In this document: positions 58,701-64,000 of the stretch, piece after piece
How positions within the stretch are numbered: the stretch's first letter is position 1
Layout: every line of letters begins with the position of its first letter
Assembly (NCBI RefSeq): GCF_011694815.1
Contig: NZ_CP050177.1
Span: 1,550,001 to 1,614,000, forward strand
Direction of reading: 5' to 3'
DNA from: Streptomyces liangshanensis
GTDB lineage: Bacteria > Actinomycetota > Actinomycetes > Streptomycetales > Streptomycetaceae
DNA: 64,000 nt
Notes under the pieces: model-generated
Told to the model about the DNA's origin: nothing
Databases searched by the model: none
What the model saw: the letters and a program-made list of their open reading frames with translations, nothing else
Made by a program: the position numbers and the translations under genes

Positions 58701-58952
58701 CGCGTAGAACGGGATCACGAAGTCGGTGTTCTCGATCCGCCAGCCGGCGTTCTCGGACATCCAGTTGAGGTCGTCCACGTCGACATAGGTCACGCTGTTC
58801 TGCTTGGTGATCTCCACCTTCATCAGGGGTATGCCGTCGTTCCCGATCAGGCTCTGGAACAGCGTGTCCCGTGTGGGCGCCTTGTAGCCGGTGAAGAGTT
58901 CGACCGCGTGCTGCCACGAGTCGTTGACGCCGGTGACCTCGTCCTTCGCCAT
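55758..58952 (-). CDS. AAWKG family protein (1064 aa)
   Basis: The N-terminal 430 residues are the AAWKG-family region (ELFTGYKAPTRDTLFQSLIGNDGIPLMKVEI, TLATWKAVGERAIANWE), a mixed helical domain found in Streptomyces T7SS loci. Residues about 437-730 are Lys/Glu/Gln/Ala-rich with KEKEQEAKQAEQ repeats, a single long helix or coiled coil. Then beta-type repeats with DFPDGSRTTIDPDTHTATLT and EFPDGSTTTVDPRTGISTTT. The end is Gly/Met-rich and closes with RDAWVQEEEDVWGTDEGGAPAVIGR, a tail seen on other large proteins of these loci. There is no signal peptide. Its long rigid rod may span or tether something in the secretion pathway; function unknown. It begins 2 nt after the 151-aa gene. Confidence 0.85.
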   Translation of the reverse strand: MAKDEVTGVNDSWQHAVELFTGYKAPTRDTLFQSLIGNDGIPLMKVEITKQNSVTYVDVDDLNWMSENAGWRIENTDFVIPFYATSSDNAATGSQVSMYKARFTLLGDKSSGGPPAGGVVEGGEFKSQYDNHLGLSGAKATWSTEALTQYSYGTGRALEALLYEENGTHGFGWNTLSVPNDQAVTLSSFDVAADAFDRAAQFFVDRKAAVDDWLGRVGREENEAWAGQAAGVFWNLIHTLGKQYDGYAKDMRPAGTVGSVQGNEIRQAKTDFRNAVVELHRRWMDWELYMGNPLRWLHDLLIRITDHVWERNIKQITYKVNSSGSGAATSWHTTYHTTAAFDQNAFELGQGHSFGQLDTLATWKAVGERAIANWEASVVDNLVTPANEALRKIHNSWSTSGFDLGTVKTRSTEDLSTSYADDKADQEKQEQKDFIQWQKDQAAAAAAAAAAAKAEAEAKEKAAKEELATKEAEAKAEQERKEKEAKEEQARRDREAKEEQARRDQEQDKKEKEQEAKQEEKEKEQEAKQAEQERKQEEKEKEQEAKQAEQERKQEEKQAEQEKKQEEAQARQEQMQLLQMNQAKAEQEKAKKEQEAKEKEQEAKQAELQAKQEAKQEAKEKEQKAEQEQLRNEQEQKQAEQEKKQEEAQAEQEAKQEAKEKEQEQKQAEQEKKQDQLRSEQEAKQAEQEAKQEAKQAELEAEQDARQKEQDEERKQAEAEYRRASQGMLNGGDPSTRPPGSLFPSDLSPSAINGPVYQGDGLLNPDAGTSHLDPRGRIVTDFPDGSRTTIDPDTHTATLTRPDGTSVTGPLNSGDTLPNPDGSVSHLDDQGRLVREFPDGSTTTVDPRTGISTTTHPDGTTSSGYLNDPGGSGAGPGPYGSSSQGTPQYGSHTYEEELYDDLPYESPHDTALAGAAGDLAGAPMNGTPLNTGSLPGGSGGAGAGGMPMGGMPMGGMGGAGGGGQQGQSTSERVRNVIDGGQVVSNRGARTATSGAAGRLYDDREITVPRNGPTTGGTPFPMGGGGSGQGQTQTQSGDRARDAWVQEEEDVWGTDEGGAPAVIGR
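56760..57640 (-). repeat. Repeats encoding the Lys/Glu/Gln-rich helix
   Basis: Many near-identical 12-30 nt units, such as GCCTGCTTGGCCTCCTGC on the plus strand, follow each other. They encode KEQEAKQ, QERKQEE and related heptad-like units. Such repeats are prone to recombination and length change. Confidence 0.85.
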
Positions 58953-58954
58953 GG

Positions 58955-59410
58955 TCAGTCGTCCTCCCCGCCGCCGCCGAGGGCCTCGTCGATGTCCCCG
59001 AAGATGTCGAGGAGCTTCTCGCCGTCGATCTTGTCGAGGCTCTCGGACTGGGTGGCGAAGAGCTTCTCGATGCTGGTCGCGAGGTTCTCGTCGATGCTCT
59101 CGAAGAGGGTCTTCTGCTCCTCGAAGATCGTCTTGATGTCGTTGATCATCTTGGTGACGGCCGTGTCGAGGTGCGACCCGTTGGTGTCGGCGTCCTTCTG
59201 CATCCCGCCCAGGGTCAGCGGCAGCAGCGCACCCGGCAGAACAGCGGGCCCGTGCTCACCCTCGCTCAGCAGGTTGGCCAGGGCGGGGACGTCCGTGTCC
59301 GGGTCGTCCGCCATGATCTTCCTGATCTGTTCCGCGAAGGGCCGGACGTCGTGGGTGAGAAAGTTCTCCAGCCACGCCTTGTCCAGGTTCACGGGAGCGC
59401 TGTTCGCCAT
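58955..59410 (-). CDS. T7SS-locus helical protein (151 aa)
   Basis: An acidic, helical 151-aa protein (LDKAWLENFLTHDVRPFAEQIRKIM, then LPGALLPLTLGGMQKDADTNGSHLDTAVTKMINDIKTIFEEQKTLFESID) with a GGGGEDD end. Its position between the WXG100-size genes and the AAWKG gene and its helical make-up suggest a T7SS substrate or accessory protein. I do not recognise a named family. The ATG is close to a GGAGG site (59418-59423 on the minus strand). The spacer to the next gene is 62 nt. Confidence 0.72.
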   Translation of the reverse strand: MANSAPVNLDKAWLENFLTHDVRPFAEQIRKIMADDPDTDVPALANLLSEGEHGPAVLPGALLPLTLGGMQKDADTNGSHLDTAVTKMINDIKTIFEEQKTLFESIDENLATSIEKLFATQSESLDKIDGEKLLDIFGDIDEALGGGGEDD

Positions 59411-59472
59411 GTGGGCTTCCTCCGATTGCGATTCTTACGGGCCCGGCCGGGGGGTCGGCGGTACGGTGCGCG

Positions 59473-59793
59473 TCAGCGTCCGACGCGGACGCCCTCCCAC
59501 AGCTGGGTCAGGGACCTCTCGCTGTACTTGTAGCCCTCGGACACCTCGGTGAGCAGCGTCGAGTGGCTGGCGAGCAGGGCCTTCATGGAGTCGACGGCCG
59601 CGTTCCAGGCCACCTGCTTCTGGGTGTAGACCTCCCGGTCCTCACCCTCCCAGGTCGCCTTCAGCGCATCGAGTTCGGCGTCGAGGTTGGCGAGGATGCT
59701 CGCGATGGCCTTGGTCTGCTGGACCATGTCGTCCGCGGCGTTCTGCGTGTGGGAGTAGTCGACGTAGATGTATCCGTCGGTGAAGTCGCTCAT
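59473..59793 (-). CDS. WXG100 family protein (EsxA-like, 106 aa)
   Basis: A 106-aa helix-turn-helix protein with the WEG form of the WXG turn (LKATWEGEDREVYTQKQ) at mid-length. Near the C-terminus it has YKYSE, a YxxxE match to the T7SS export signal. The ATG at 59793 has GAGG 5 nt upstream. Together with the 111-aa gene just upstream it forms the usual pair of small WXG100 substrates that dimerise and leave through the EccC motor. Confidence 0.9.
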   Translation of the reverse strand: MSDFTDGYIYVDYSHTQNAADDMVQQTKAIASILANLDAELDALKATWEGEDREVYTQKQVAWNAAVDSMKALLASHSTLLTEVSEGYKYSERSLTQLWEGVRVGR

Positions 59794-59830
59794 CGGTGCC
59801 TCGTCTCGCGGTGGTGGGATGGGGGGCTGA

Positions 59831-60166
59831 TCAGCCGCGCAGGGCGTCGAAGACCGACTGCGACTGGCTGTACGCCTGGTTGATGGCCTCGTTGGACGCG
59901 CCCTGGACCATGCCCTGCTGCTTGAGGGTCTCGTTGAGCGTGTCGACCATGCTCATCACGTTCCGCGAGATGACCTCCGCCTGGTCGTCCCACTGCTTGA
60001 GCAGGTCCTGGAACGCCTTGCCGTCCGTGCCCTTGAGTCCGGAGGAGAGGTTGAACTTCATGTTCTCGACGTCCCGCCGGCAGTTCTGGATGCCGGTGAA
60101 CGCCTGCTCCAGCGCCTGGACGCCGTTCCGTGTGGCCTGTGCCTCTGACTGCTGCATGCCCGCCAT
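59831..60166 (-). CDS. WXG100 family protein (EsxB-like, 111 aa)
   Basis: A 111-aa partner of the EsxA-like protein. The ATG at 60166 is chosen because AGGAGGTG lies 8-9 nt upstream; a start at 60205 would be in the leader. The turn is LKG (SSGLKGTDGKAFQDLLKQWD), so the Trp of WXG is replaced by Leu. The C-terminus (NQAYSQSQSVFDALRG) lacks a clear YxxxD/E motif. It is the first gene after a good promoter at 60209-60238. Confidence 0.88.
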   Translation of the reverse strand: MAGMQQSEAQATRNGVQALEQAFTGIQNCRRDVENMKFNLSSGLKGTDGKAFQDLLKQWDDQAEVISRNVMSMVDTLNETLKQQGMVQGASNEAINQAYSQSQSVFDALRG

Positions 60167-60208
60167 GGACGTGCACCTCCTCGGATCGCTGTGAACCTCA
60201 ATCAACTG

Positions 60209-60238
60209 AACCTAGACAGGCGGGAGTTGTGGGGGCAA
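60209..60238 (-). promoter_or_regulatory. Promoter of the esx-type operon
   Basis: On the minus strand TTGCCC (60238-60233) and TAGGTT (60214-60209) are separated by 18 nt and are followed by about 43 nt to the ATG at 60166. The -10 fits TANNNT. It probably starts transcription of the two WXG100 genes and the long leftward run. Confidence 0.65.
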
Positions 60239-60297
60239 TGAGTTCTGTGAAGTTCATGTGGCACCCGCCCGTTCTTGCCGGCTCTCCTTCCTCGCGT

Positions 60298-61758
60298 TCA
60301 CCGGACGGCCACCCGGGCCGTCGCGCACGGCGGCGCCGTGCCGACACTGCGGCCGGCCGCCGCCGCCTCGGGGCTGAGATCGGGGCCCGTGGGCAGCATG
60401 GCGAGCAGCGGCGACGGCAGGCCCTGGGCCTGCGCCTGGGTGTAGCCGAGGGCGGTCAGCGCCCGCCCCGACATCCGGTACTTCATCCCGGTGTCCGTCA
60501 CCAGGTAGACCGTGCCGCCCACCTCACCGCCGCCGGCCCCGAGCGCGTGGACCAGGGCCCCGCCACCGGGCCGCACGACGATCCTGCCGACCGCCGCGCA
60601 CGCCGGGGTCAGGCCTTCGGGCGGCGCCTGCGCGGCCGGCCCGAGGGTCGCCTGCCGTACGAGGGCCACGCCCACCCGGGTGCCGGCCGTGCCCGCCTGG
60701 ACCCGTACGCAGGCGGTCTGCCCGGGTTCCACGGCGACCGCCCGGGGCGGCGCCTCGGGGAGCCCGGCACCGCTCGCCGGTTCCGCCGAGGGGGGCGCCT
60801 GACGGCCCGCCAGCGCGTCGGTGCCCAGCGGGGCCGCCGTGGCGGCGGCGCCCGCGTACACCTTCTTCCTGGTGTCGGGATCGCCGAGCACGAGCGCGGC
60901 GCCGGTCGCCGTGAGCGGGTCCAGGCCCTCGCGCCGCAGCAGGTAGTAGCGGTCCGCGGCGCCCGGGACGGTGATCCGGAAGACCTCGCCGATCCTGGTC
61001 TTCCGGCCGCTCAGGCCCGGGCCCGCGGCGCCCCGGTCCGGCACGTCGGGCGGGCTCAGATCGGGCCCGGAGGGCAGGGAGTTGAGGAACGCGGCCGACA
61101 CCGGGACGCGCCGCGCCTCGCCGTACCCGAGGGCCCTCGGGGCGCCGCCCGCCGTGTCGAGGCGCAGCTTGCTCCCCCGCCAGACGAGGTAGTCGGCCCG
61201 GTCGGGGCCGGTCACCAACAGCCCCTGGGCGGAGCCGAGTCCGGCCCCCTCGGTGGCGGTGCCGACCGCGAGGGTGGTGGAGGGGGCGCCGCCGGCCGAG
61301 CCCGAACACACCTGCCAGGGGCCGGTGTCGAGGCCGCCGCCGGACGGCAGGGCGTCGGGGGCCCCGGTGATGCCGACGGGCGCGCCGTGCGGGGTTCCGT
61401 CCAGCGAGGCGGCCCCGACCATGGTGGTCTTCATGCCGGCGCCGGCGAGCAGCCGCGCGGAGGCGTAGTTGCGTACGGGGCGCAGTCTGCCGTCCAGGTA
61501 GAGGTAGCGGGAGCCGGTGTCCTTGCTGACGACGAGGGTGCCCGCCTCCTGCCAGGAGTCCTTGGTGCCGGGTTTGAGCAGGCCGAAGACGAACGCGCCC
61601 GCCGACAGCAGGACGGCGATCACGATGCCCATCGCCACGCCCCGGTTGGTCCTGCCCTGCGGGCTCTCCGGGGCGTCCGGGTCGCCGCGGAGCATGCCGG
61701 ACGTCAGCCGTCCCATGACGAACATGTGCGCCTGGACCTGATCGCGTTTGGACTGCAC
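60298..61758 (-). CDS. eccB: Type VII secretion protein EccB
   Basis: A 486-aa core component of the membrane complex. The GTG at 61758, with GAGGAG about 9 nt upstream, gives VQSKRDQVQAHMFVMGRLTSGMLRGDPDAPE, the standard EccB start. A single membrane span (NRGVAMGIVIAVLLSAGAFVFGLL) follows, then a large extracytoplasmic part with repeated NSLPSGPDLSPP and GAALVLGDPDTRKKVY-type units. Two GPDLSP repeats (about 262 and 470) mark the periplasmic modules. It is 23 nt downstream of the eccD stop and cotranscribed with it. Confidence 0.95.
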   Translation of the reverse strand: MQSKRDQVQAHMFVMGRLTSGMLRGDPDAPESPQGRTNRGVAMGIVIAVLLSAGAFVFGLLKPGTKDSWQEAGTLVVSKDTGSRYLYLDGRLRPVRNYASARLLAGAGMKTTMVGAASLDGTPHGAPVGITGAPDALPSGGGLDTGPWQVCSGSAGGAPSTTLAVGTATEGAGLGSAQGLLVTGPDRADYLVWRGSKLRLDTAGGAPRALGYGEARRVPVSAAFLNSLPSGPDLSPPDVPDRGAAGPGLSGRKTRIGEVFRITVPGAADRYYLLRREGLDPLTATGAALVLGDPDTRKKVYAGAAATAAPLGTDALAGRQAPPSAEPASGAGLPEAPPRAVAVEPGQTACVRVQAGTAGTRVGVALVRQATLGPAAQAPPEGLTPACAAVGRIVVRPGGGALVHALGAGGGEVGGTVYLVTDTGMKYRMSGRALTALGYTQAQAQGLPSPLLAMLPTGPDLSPEAAAAGRSVGTAPPCATARVAVR

Positions 61759-61781
61759 GGTGCTGCTCCTCTGCTCCGGTC

Positions 61782-63182
61782 TCAGGCGTTCATGCCGCGC
61801 AGCGCGCCGTACACACCGAGCACCCACAGCGCCAGTGGCAGCAGGCTGATCGCCGCCGTGGAGTGCAGCAGTTCGGCGGCCCGGCCCCAGTACGGGACGA
61901 GGCGGCGGCCCGGCACCGTCCAGGACAGGATGGCGACGAGGGCCGTGGCGGCGAGCAGCCCGGCGACCGTCAGCAGCCGGCCCGACGGGGTGTCGCCCTG
62001 CGCGCCGGTGAAGACCAGCAGGAGGGTGCCCCAGACGGCCGGCAGGACCAGCGAGAGCCGCTGCCACACATGGCCGAGGCCTCGGGCGTGCAGGGCCAGC
62101 AGCACCACGAGCGCGATCGCCATGACGACTTCGGGCAGGTCCGTACGGTGGACGAGCAGCGTGAGGCTGCCGGCGCAGACCAGCCCGACCGCCCCGTACA
62201 GCGAGGTCATCCAGCCGTCGGCGACGACGGCGCGCGCCGCGACGGCGGCGGTGGCGTGCGGTTCGATGCCTTCCTGGAGCTGCTGGGCGTTGGTGGGCAG
62301 GGGCGGCATCCGCAGCCCCGACATCCGGAAGGACAGGCTGGGGACGAACGCGCCGAGGACCACGGCGGCCAGCGCGACGATGCCCGCGGTGTGTTCCGGC
62401 GGCAGGTCGGCCGTGATCATGAGGACCCCGGCCAGCGCGCCGAAGACGGAGACCACCGCGAGGCAGAGGAACAGCGCGGCGAACGAGGCCACCACCGCGA
62501 GGGCGAGGACGGCGCCGCCGGCCGCGGCGGCGGAGGCCGCGACGAGCCGGGGGCCCAGCACCTCGTACGGATGGGGTCCGCCCAGGTCTCCCCCGGTGAG
62601 GAGCCAGCCCGCCAGCGCCAGGTAGGGGGCGACCATGGCGCCCAGCGCGGCGGCGGCGCCGGCGTCACCGACGGCGCGGCTGGCCGCGGCGGCCCCGGCG
62701 AGCAGCAGCAGCCCGGCCCCGGCGGCGCACAGGGCCCGGGGGGCCGCGGAGCCGCCCGGCAGGACGAGGACGAGCAGGCCGGTGAGGAGCAGGGCCACGG
62801 CGAGGCCGCGCAGCAGGCGCCGCCCGGCCTCGGGGCTCCAGCCGTACGGGCGGCCGAGCATGGTGGTGGAGATGCCGTCCACCAGGTCGTCGAGGTGCAC
62901 CTCGGGGAGCGACTCGGTGCGCGGTCTGAGGTAGACGGTCTCCCCGTCGCGCAGGTCGAACGATTCGAGGGTCCGCTCCTCGTCCAGGGGCGCGCCGCCG
63001 AGGCGCTGGAGCACCCAGCCGCCGTGCTCGATGCCGGATTCCTCCAGGCCGTCGCCGGCGTAGCCGAGGATCGCGGGCAGCAGGTCGGCCACCGGCACGT
63101 CGGCCGGCACGGCCAGGTCGATGCTGCGGGCGGGGGCGCGCACGGTCAGGCGGCACAGACCGGCCACCTGGTTGTCACTCAT
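61782..63182 (-). CDS. eccD: Type VII secretion integral membrane protein EccD
   Basis: A 466-aa protein. The first about 100 residues (CRLTVRAPARSIDLAVPADVPVADLLPAIL...ETVYLRPRTESLPEVHLDDLVDG) are the YukD-like ubiquitin fold. The rest is about 11 membrane spans in a channel-like bundle ending PLALWVLGVYGALRGMNA. It forms the vestibule of the T7SS membrane complex. The ATG at 63182 is preceded by a weak site. It starts the leftward set and is divergent from eccC. Confidence 0.94.
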   Translation of the reverse strand: MSDNQVAGLCRLTVRAPARSIDLAVPADVPVADLLPAILGYAGDGLEESGIEHGGWVLQRLGGAPLDEERTLESFDLRDGETVYLRPRTESLPEVHLDDLVDGISTTMLGRPYGWSPEAGRRLLRGLAVALLLTGLLVLVLPGGSAAPRALCAAGAGLLLLAGAAAASRAVGDAGAAAALGAMVAPYLALAGWLLTGGDLGGPHPYEVLGPRLVAASAAAAGGAVLALAVVASFAALFLCLAVVSVFGALAGVLMITADLPPEHTAGIVALAAVVLGAFVPSLSFRMSGLRMPPLPTNAQQLQEGIEPHATAAVAARAVVADGWMTSLYGAVGLVCAGSLTLLVHRTDLPEVVMAIALVVLLALHARGLGHVWQRLSLVLPAVWGTLLLVFTGAQGDTPSGRLLTVAGLLAATALVAILSWTVPGRRLVPYWGRAAELLHSTAAISLLPLALWVLGVYGALRGMNA

Positions 63183-63335
63183 CGGGCTGGGTCACGCCTC
63201 TCCGGGGTACGGCTGCCGGTGTCGCGATCTCACGGAACGCTCGCCACATGAACCGTCAACAGTCACACAGCTCAGTAGAGTTGAACGGTAGCGGATGGTT
63301 CGGTGGATCAGTCTGTCGGAGTTCGACCGGCTGGT

Positions 63336-63385
63336 GCACGGTTGCTTTCGTACCGATCGGCGCACGGTCGCTCCCGTACCGACCG
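63336..63385. repeat. Two imperfect 24-bp direct repeats upstream of eccC
   Basis: Units start at 63336 and 63362, 26 bp apart, with 20 of 24 positions identical; shared blocks are GCACGGT, GCT, CGTACCGA and CG. They lie 44-93 nt before the eccC start and could be a regulator site. The rest of the 246-nt divergent spacer (63183-63428) shows no clear promoter pair to me. Confidence 0.55.
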
Positions 63386-63428
63386 TCCCCCGACCGCCGC
63401 CCGACTGCCCCCGCGAGGAGACTGTTCG

Positions 63429-64000
63429 TTGAGTGTGGTGCTGTTCCGCAGGCCGGCCCGCAGGCGAGGCCCGGAGATGCCCGAGGGCGAGATCACTCTC
63501 CAGGAGCCGCCCACGCTCCCCGAGGTGGTTCCCGACAGTTCGGCGGTGTGGACCTATCTGCCGATGGCGCTGATGTCGGTGTCCATGATGCTGATGTTCA
63601 TGCGGCCCGGCATGGCGAGCGGCGGCGGCAGCTTCATCTACCTCGCGCTGGGCCTGATGGTGATCTCGGCCGGCGCGATGATGCTGGGCCAGGTCATGCG
63701 CAAGAGCGGCGAGCGCAAGCAGCGGCTCAAGGGCGAGCGGCGCGACTACCTGCGCTATCTCACCCAGACCCGGCGCAAGGTGCGCGCCGCGGTGGTCGAC
63801 CAGCAGAAGGCCCTCGCCTGGCGGCACCCGGCGCCGGCCGCGCTGTGGTCCCTGGTGGGCTCCACCCGGCTGTGGGAACGCCGCCCGCACGACGAGGACT
63901 TCGGCGAGATCAGGGTCGCCGTCGGTGAGCAGAAGCTGGGGCTGCGGCTGACCCCGCTGTCGACGAGCCCGGTGGAGGACCTGGAACCGCTCGCGGCGCA
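63429..64000 (+). CDS. eccC: Type VII secretion ATPase EccC, N-terminal part (cut by window edge)
   Basis: A TTG start at 63429, with GAGGAGA 8 nt upstream, gives SVVLFRRPARRRGPEMPEGEITLQEPPTLPE, the standard N-terminus of EccC. Two membrane spans follow (about residues 42-62 and 67-87), then a soluble part (MRKSGERKQRLKGERRDYLRYLTQTRRKVR). The FtsK/SpoIIIE-type ATPase domains that drive export lie past the edge. It reads opposite to eccD/eccB, an arrangement found in streptomycete T7SS loci. Confidence 0.93.
   Translation, partial: MSVVLFRRPARRRGPEMPEGEITLQEPPTLPEVVPDSSAVWTYLPMALMSVSMMLMFMRPGMASGGGSFIYLALGLMVISAGAMMLGQVMRKSGERKQRLKGERRDYLRYLTQTRRKVRAAVVDQQKALAWRHPAPAALWSLVGSTRLWERRPHDEDFGEIRVAVGEQKLGLRLTPLSTSPVEDLEPLAA

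Noticed and set aside
56061..59552. A 1163-codon plus-strand frame with a long Leu-rich stretch that looks like membrane spans
   Set aside because: The Leu run is the complement of the Lys/Glu/Gln repeats of the AAWKG gene. The AAWKG frame has a family match and correct gene spacing.
1..64000. CRISPR arrays, tRNA or rRNA genes, insertion sequences
   Set aside because: I saw no regular spacer-repeat array, no transposase-like protein with terminal inverted repeats and no tRNA-like sequence on either strand.

Overview
High-GC actinobacterial DNA, most likely Streptomyces or a close relative. The coding is dense with a strong third-position G/C bias. Several starts look leaderless (GTG or ATG 7-10 nt after a TANNNT-like -10 box). 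The gene set is streptomycete: Tat-exported PhoX-like protein, TAP-family S33 peptidase, RICIN-domain secreted proteins, GAP1 conflict protein, AAWKG protein and lonely-Cys type giant protein.

Region 1 (1-22.7 kb) is mostly chromosomal housekeeping and accessory genes. It holds an M24 peptidase fragment, a secreted double-psi barrel/ricin protein, a nucleoside-kinase-like P-loop protein divergent from a VOC protein, and an 866-aa GAP1 protein with no obvious GTPase partner. Next come a decayed PIN-like fragment, murC-msrB, a pyrimidine reductase divergent from a ZapE/AFG1-like ATPase, OsmC, PhoX-like, polysaccharide deacetylase lipoprotein, AIM24, a peptidyl-tRNA hydrolase-like protein and DUF4142. 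A DUF692/MNIO oxidase lies next to a TIGR04222 membrane protein whose Cys/Gly-rich tail is present but out of frame. A TAP-like exported peptidase ends the region.

Region 2 (22.7-64 kb) is a type VII secretion (ESX-like) locus. Thirteen of its genes read leftward from a good promoter at about 60.2 kb or from eccD/eccB: eccD, eccB, two WXG100-size proteins, a 151-aa helical protein, a 1064-aa AAWKG protein, a YbaB/EbfC-like protein, and two [WXG-like + giant protein] cassettes (3604 and 4971 aa) separated by a 1218-aa ART-like protein and a membrane-anchored RICIN protein. A T7SS-associated protein closes the leftward run. eccC starts divergently at 63,429 and runs off the window. eccE and mycP are not in the window.

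The two giants share a plan: a CpnT-like N-terminal helical export domain, a snapalysin-type metzincin (HExxHxxGxxD), a disordered linker, a very long beta-rich region, an Ala-rich coiled coil, OTU-type cysteine protease modules and a common C-terminal tail. The larger one adds a second zincin and a caspase/CPD-like His-Cys domain. My interpretation is that this is a T7SS-delivered, multi-protease, self-processing giant effector system with paired WXG-like chaperones. Assignments rest on motif reading of the sequence; no database search was possible.
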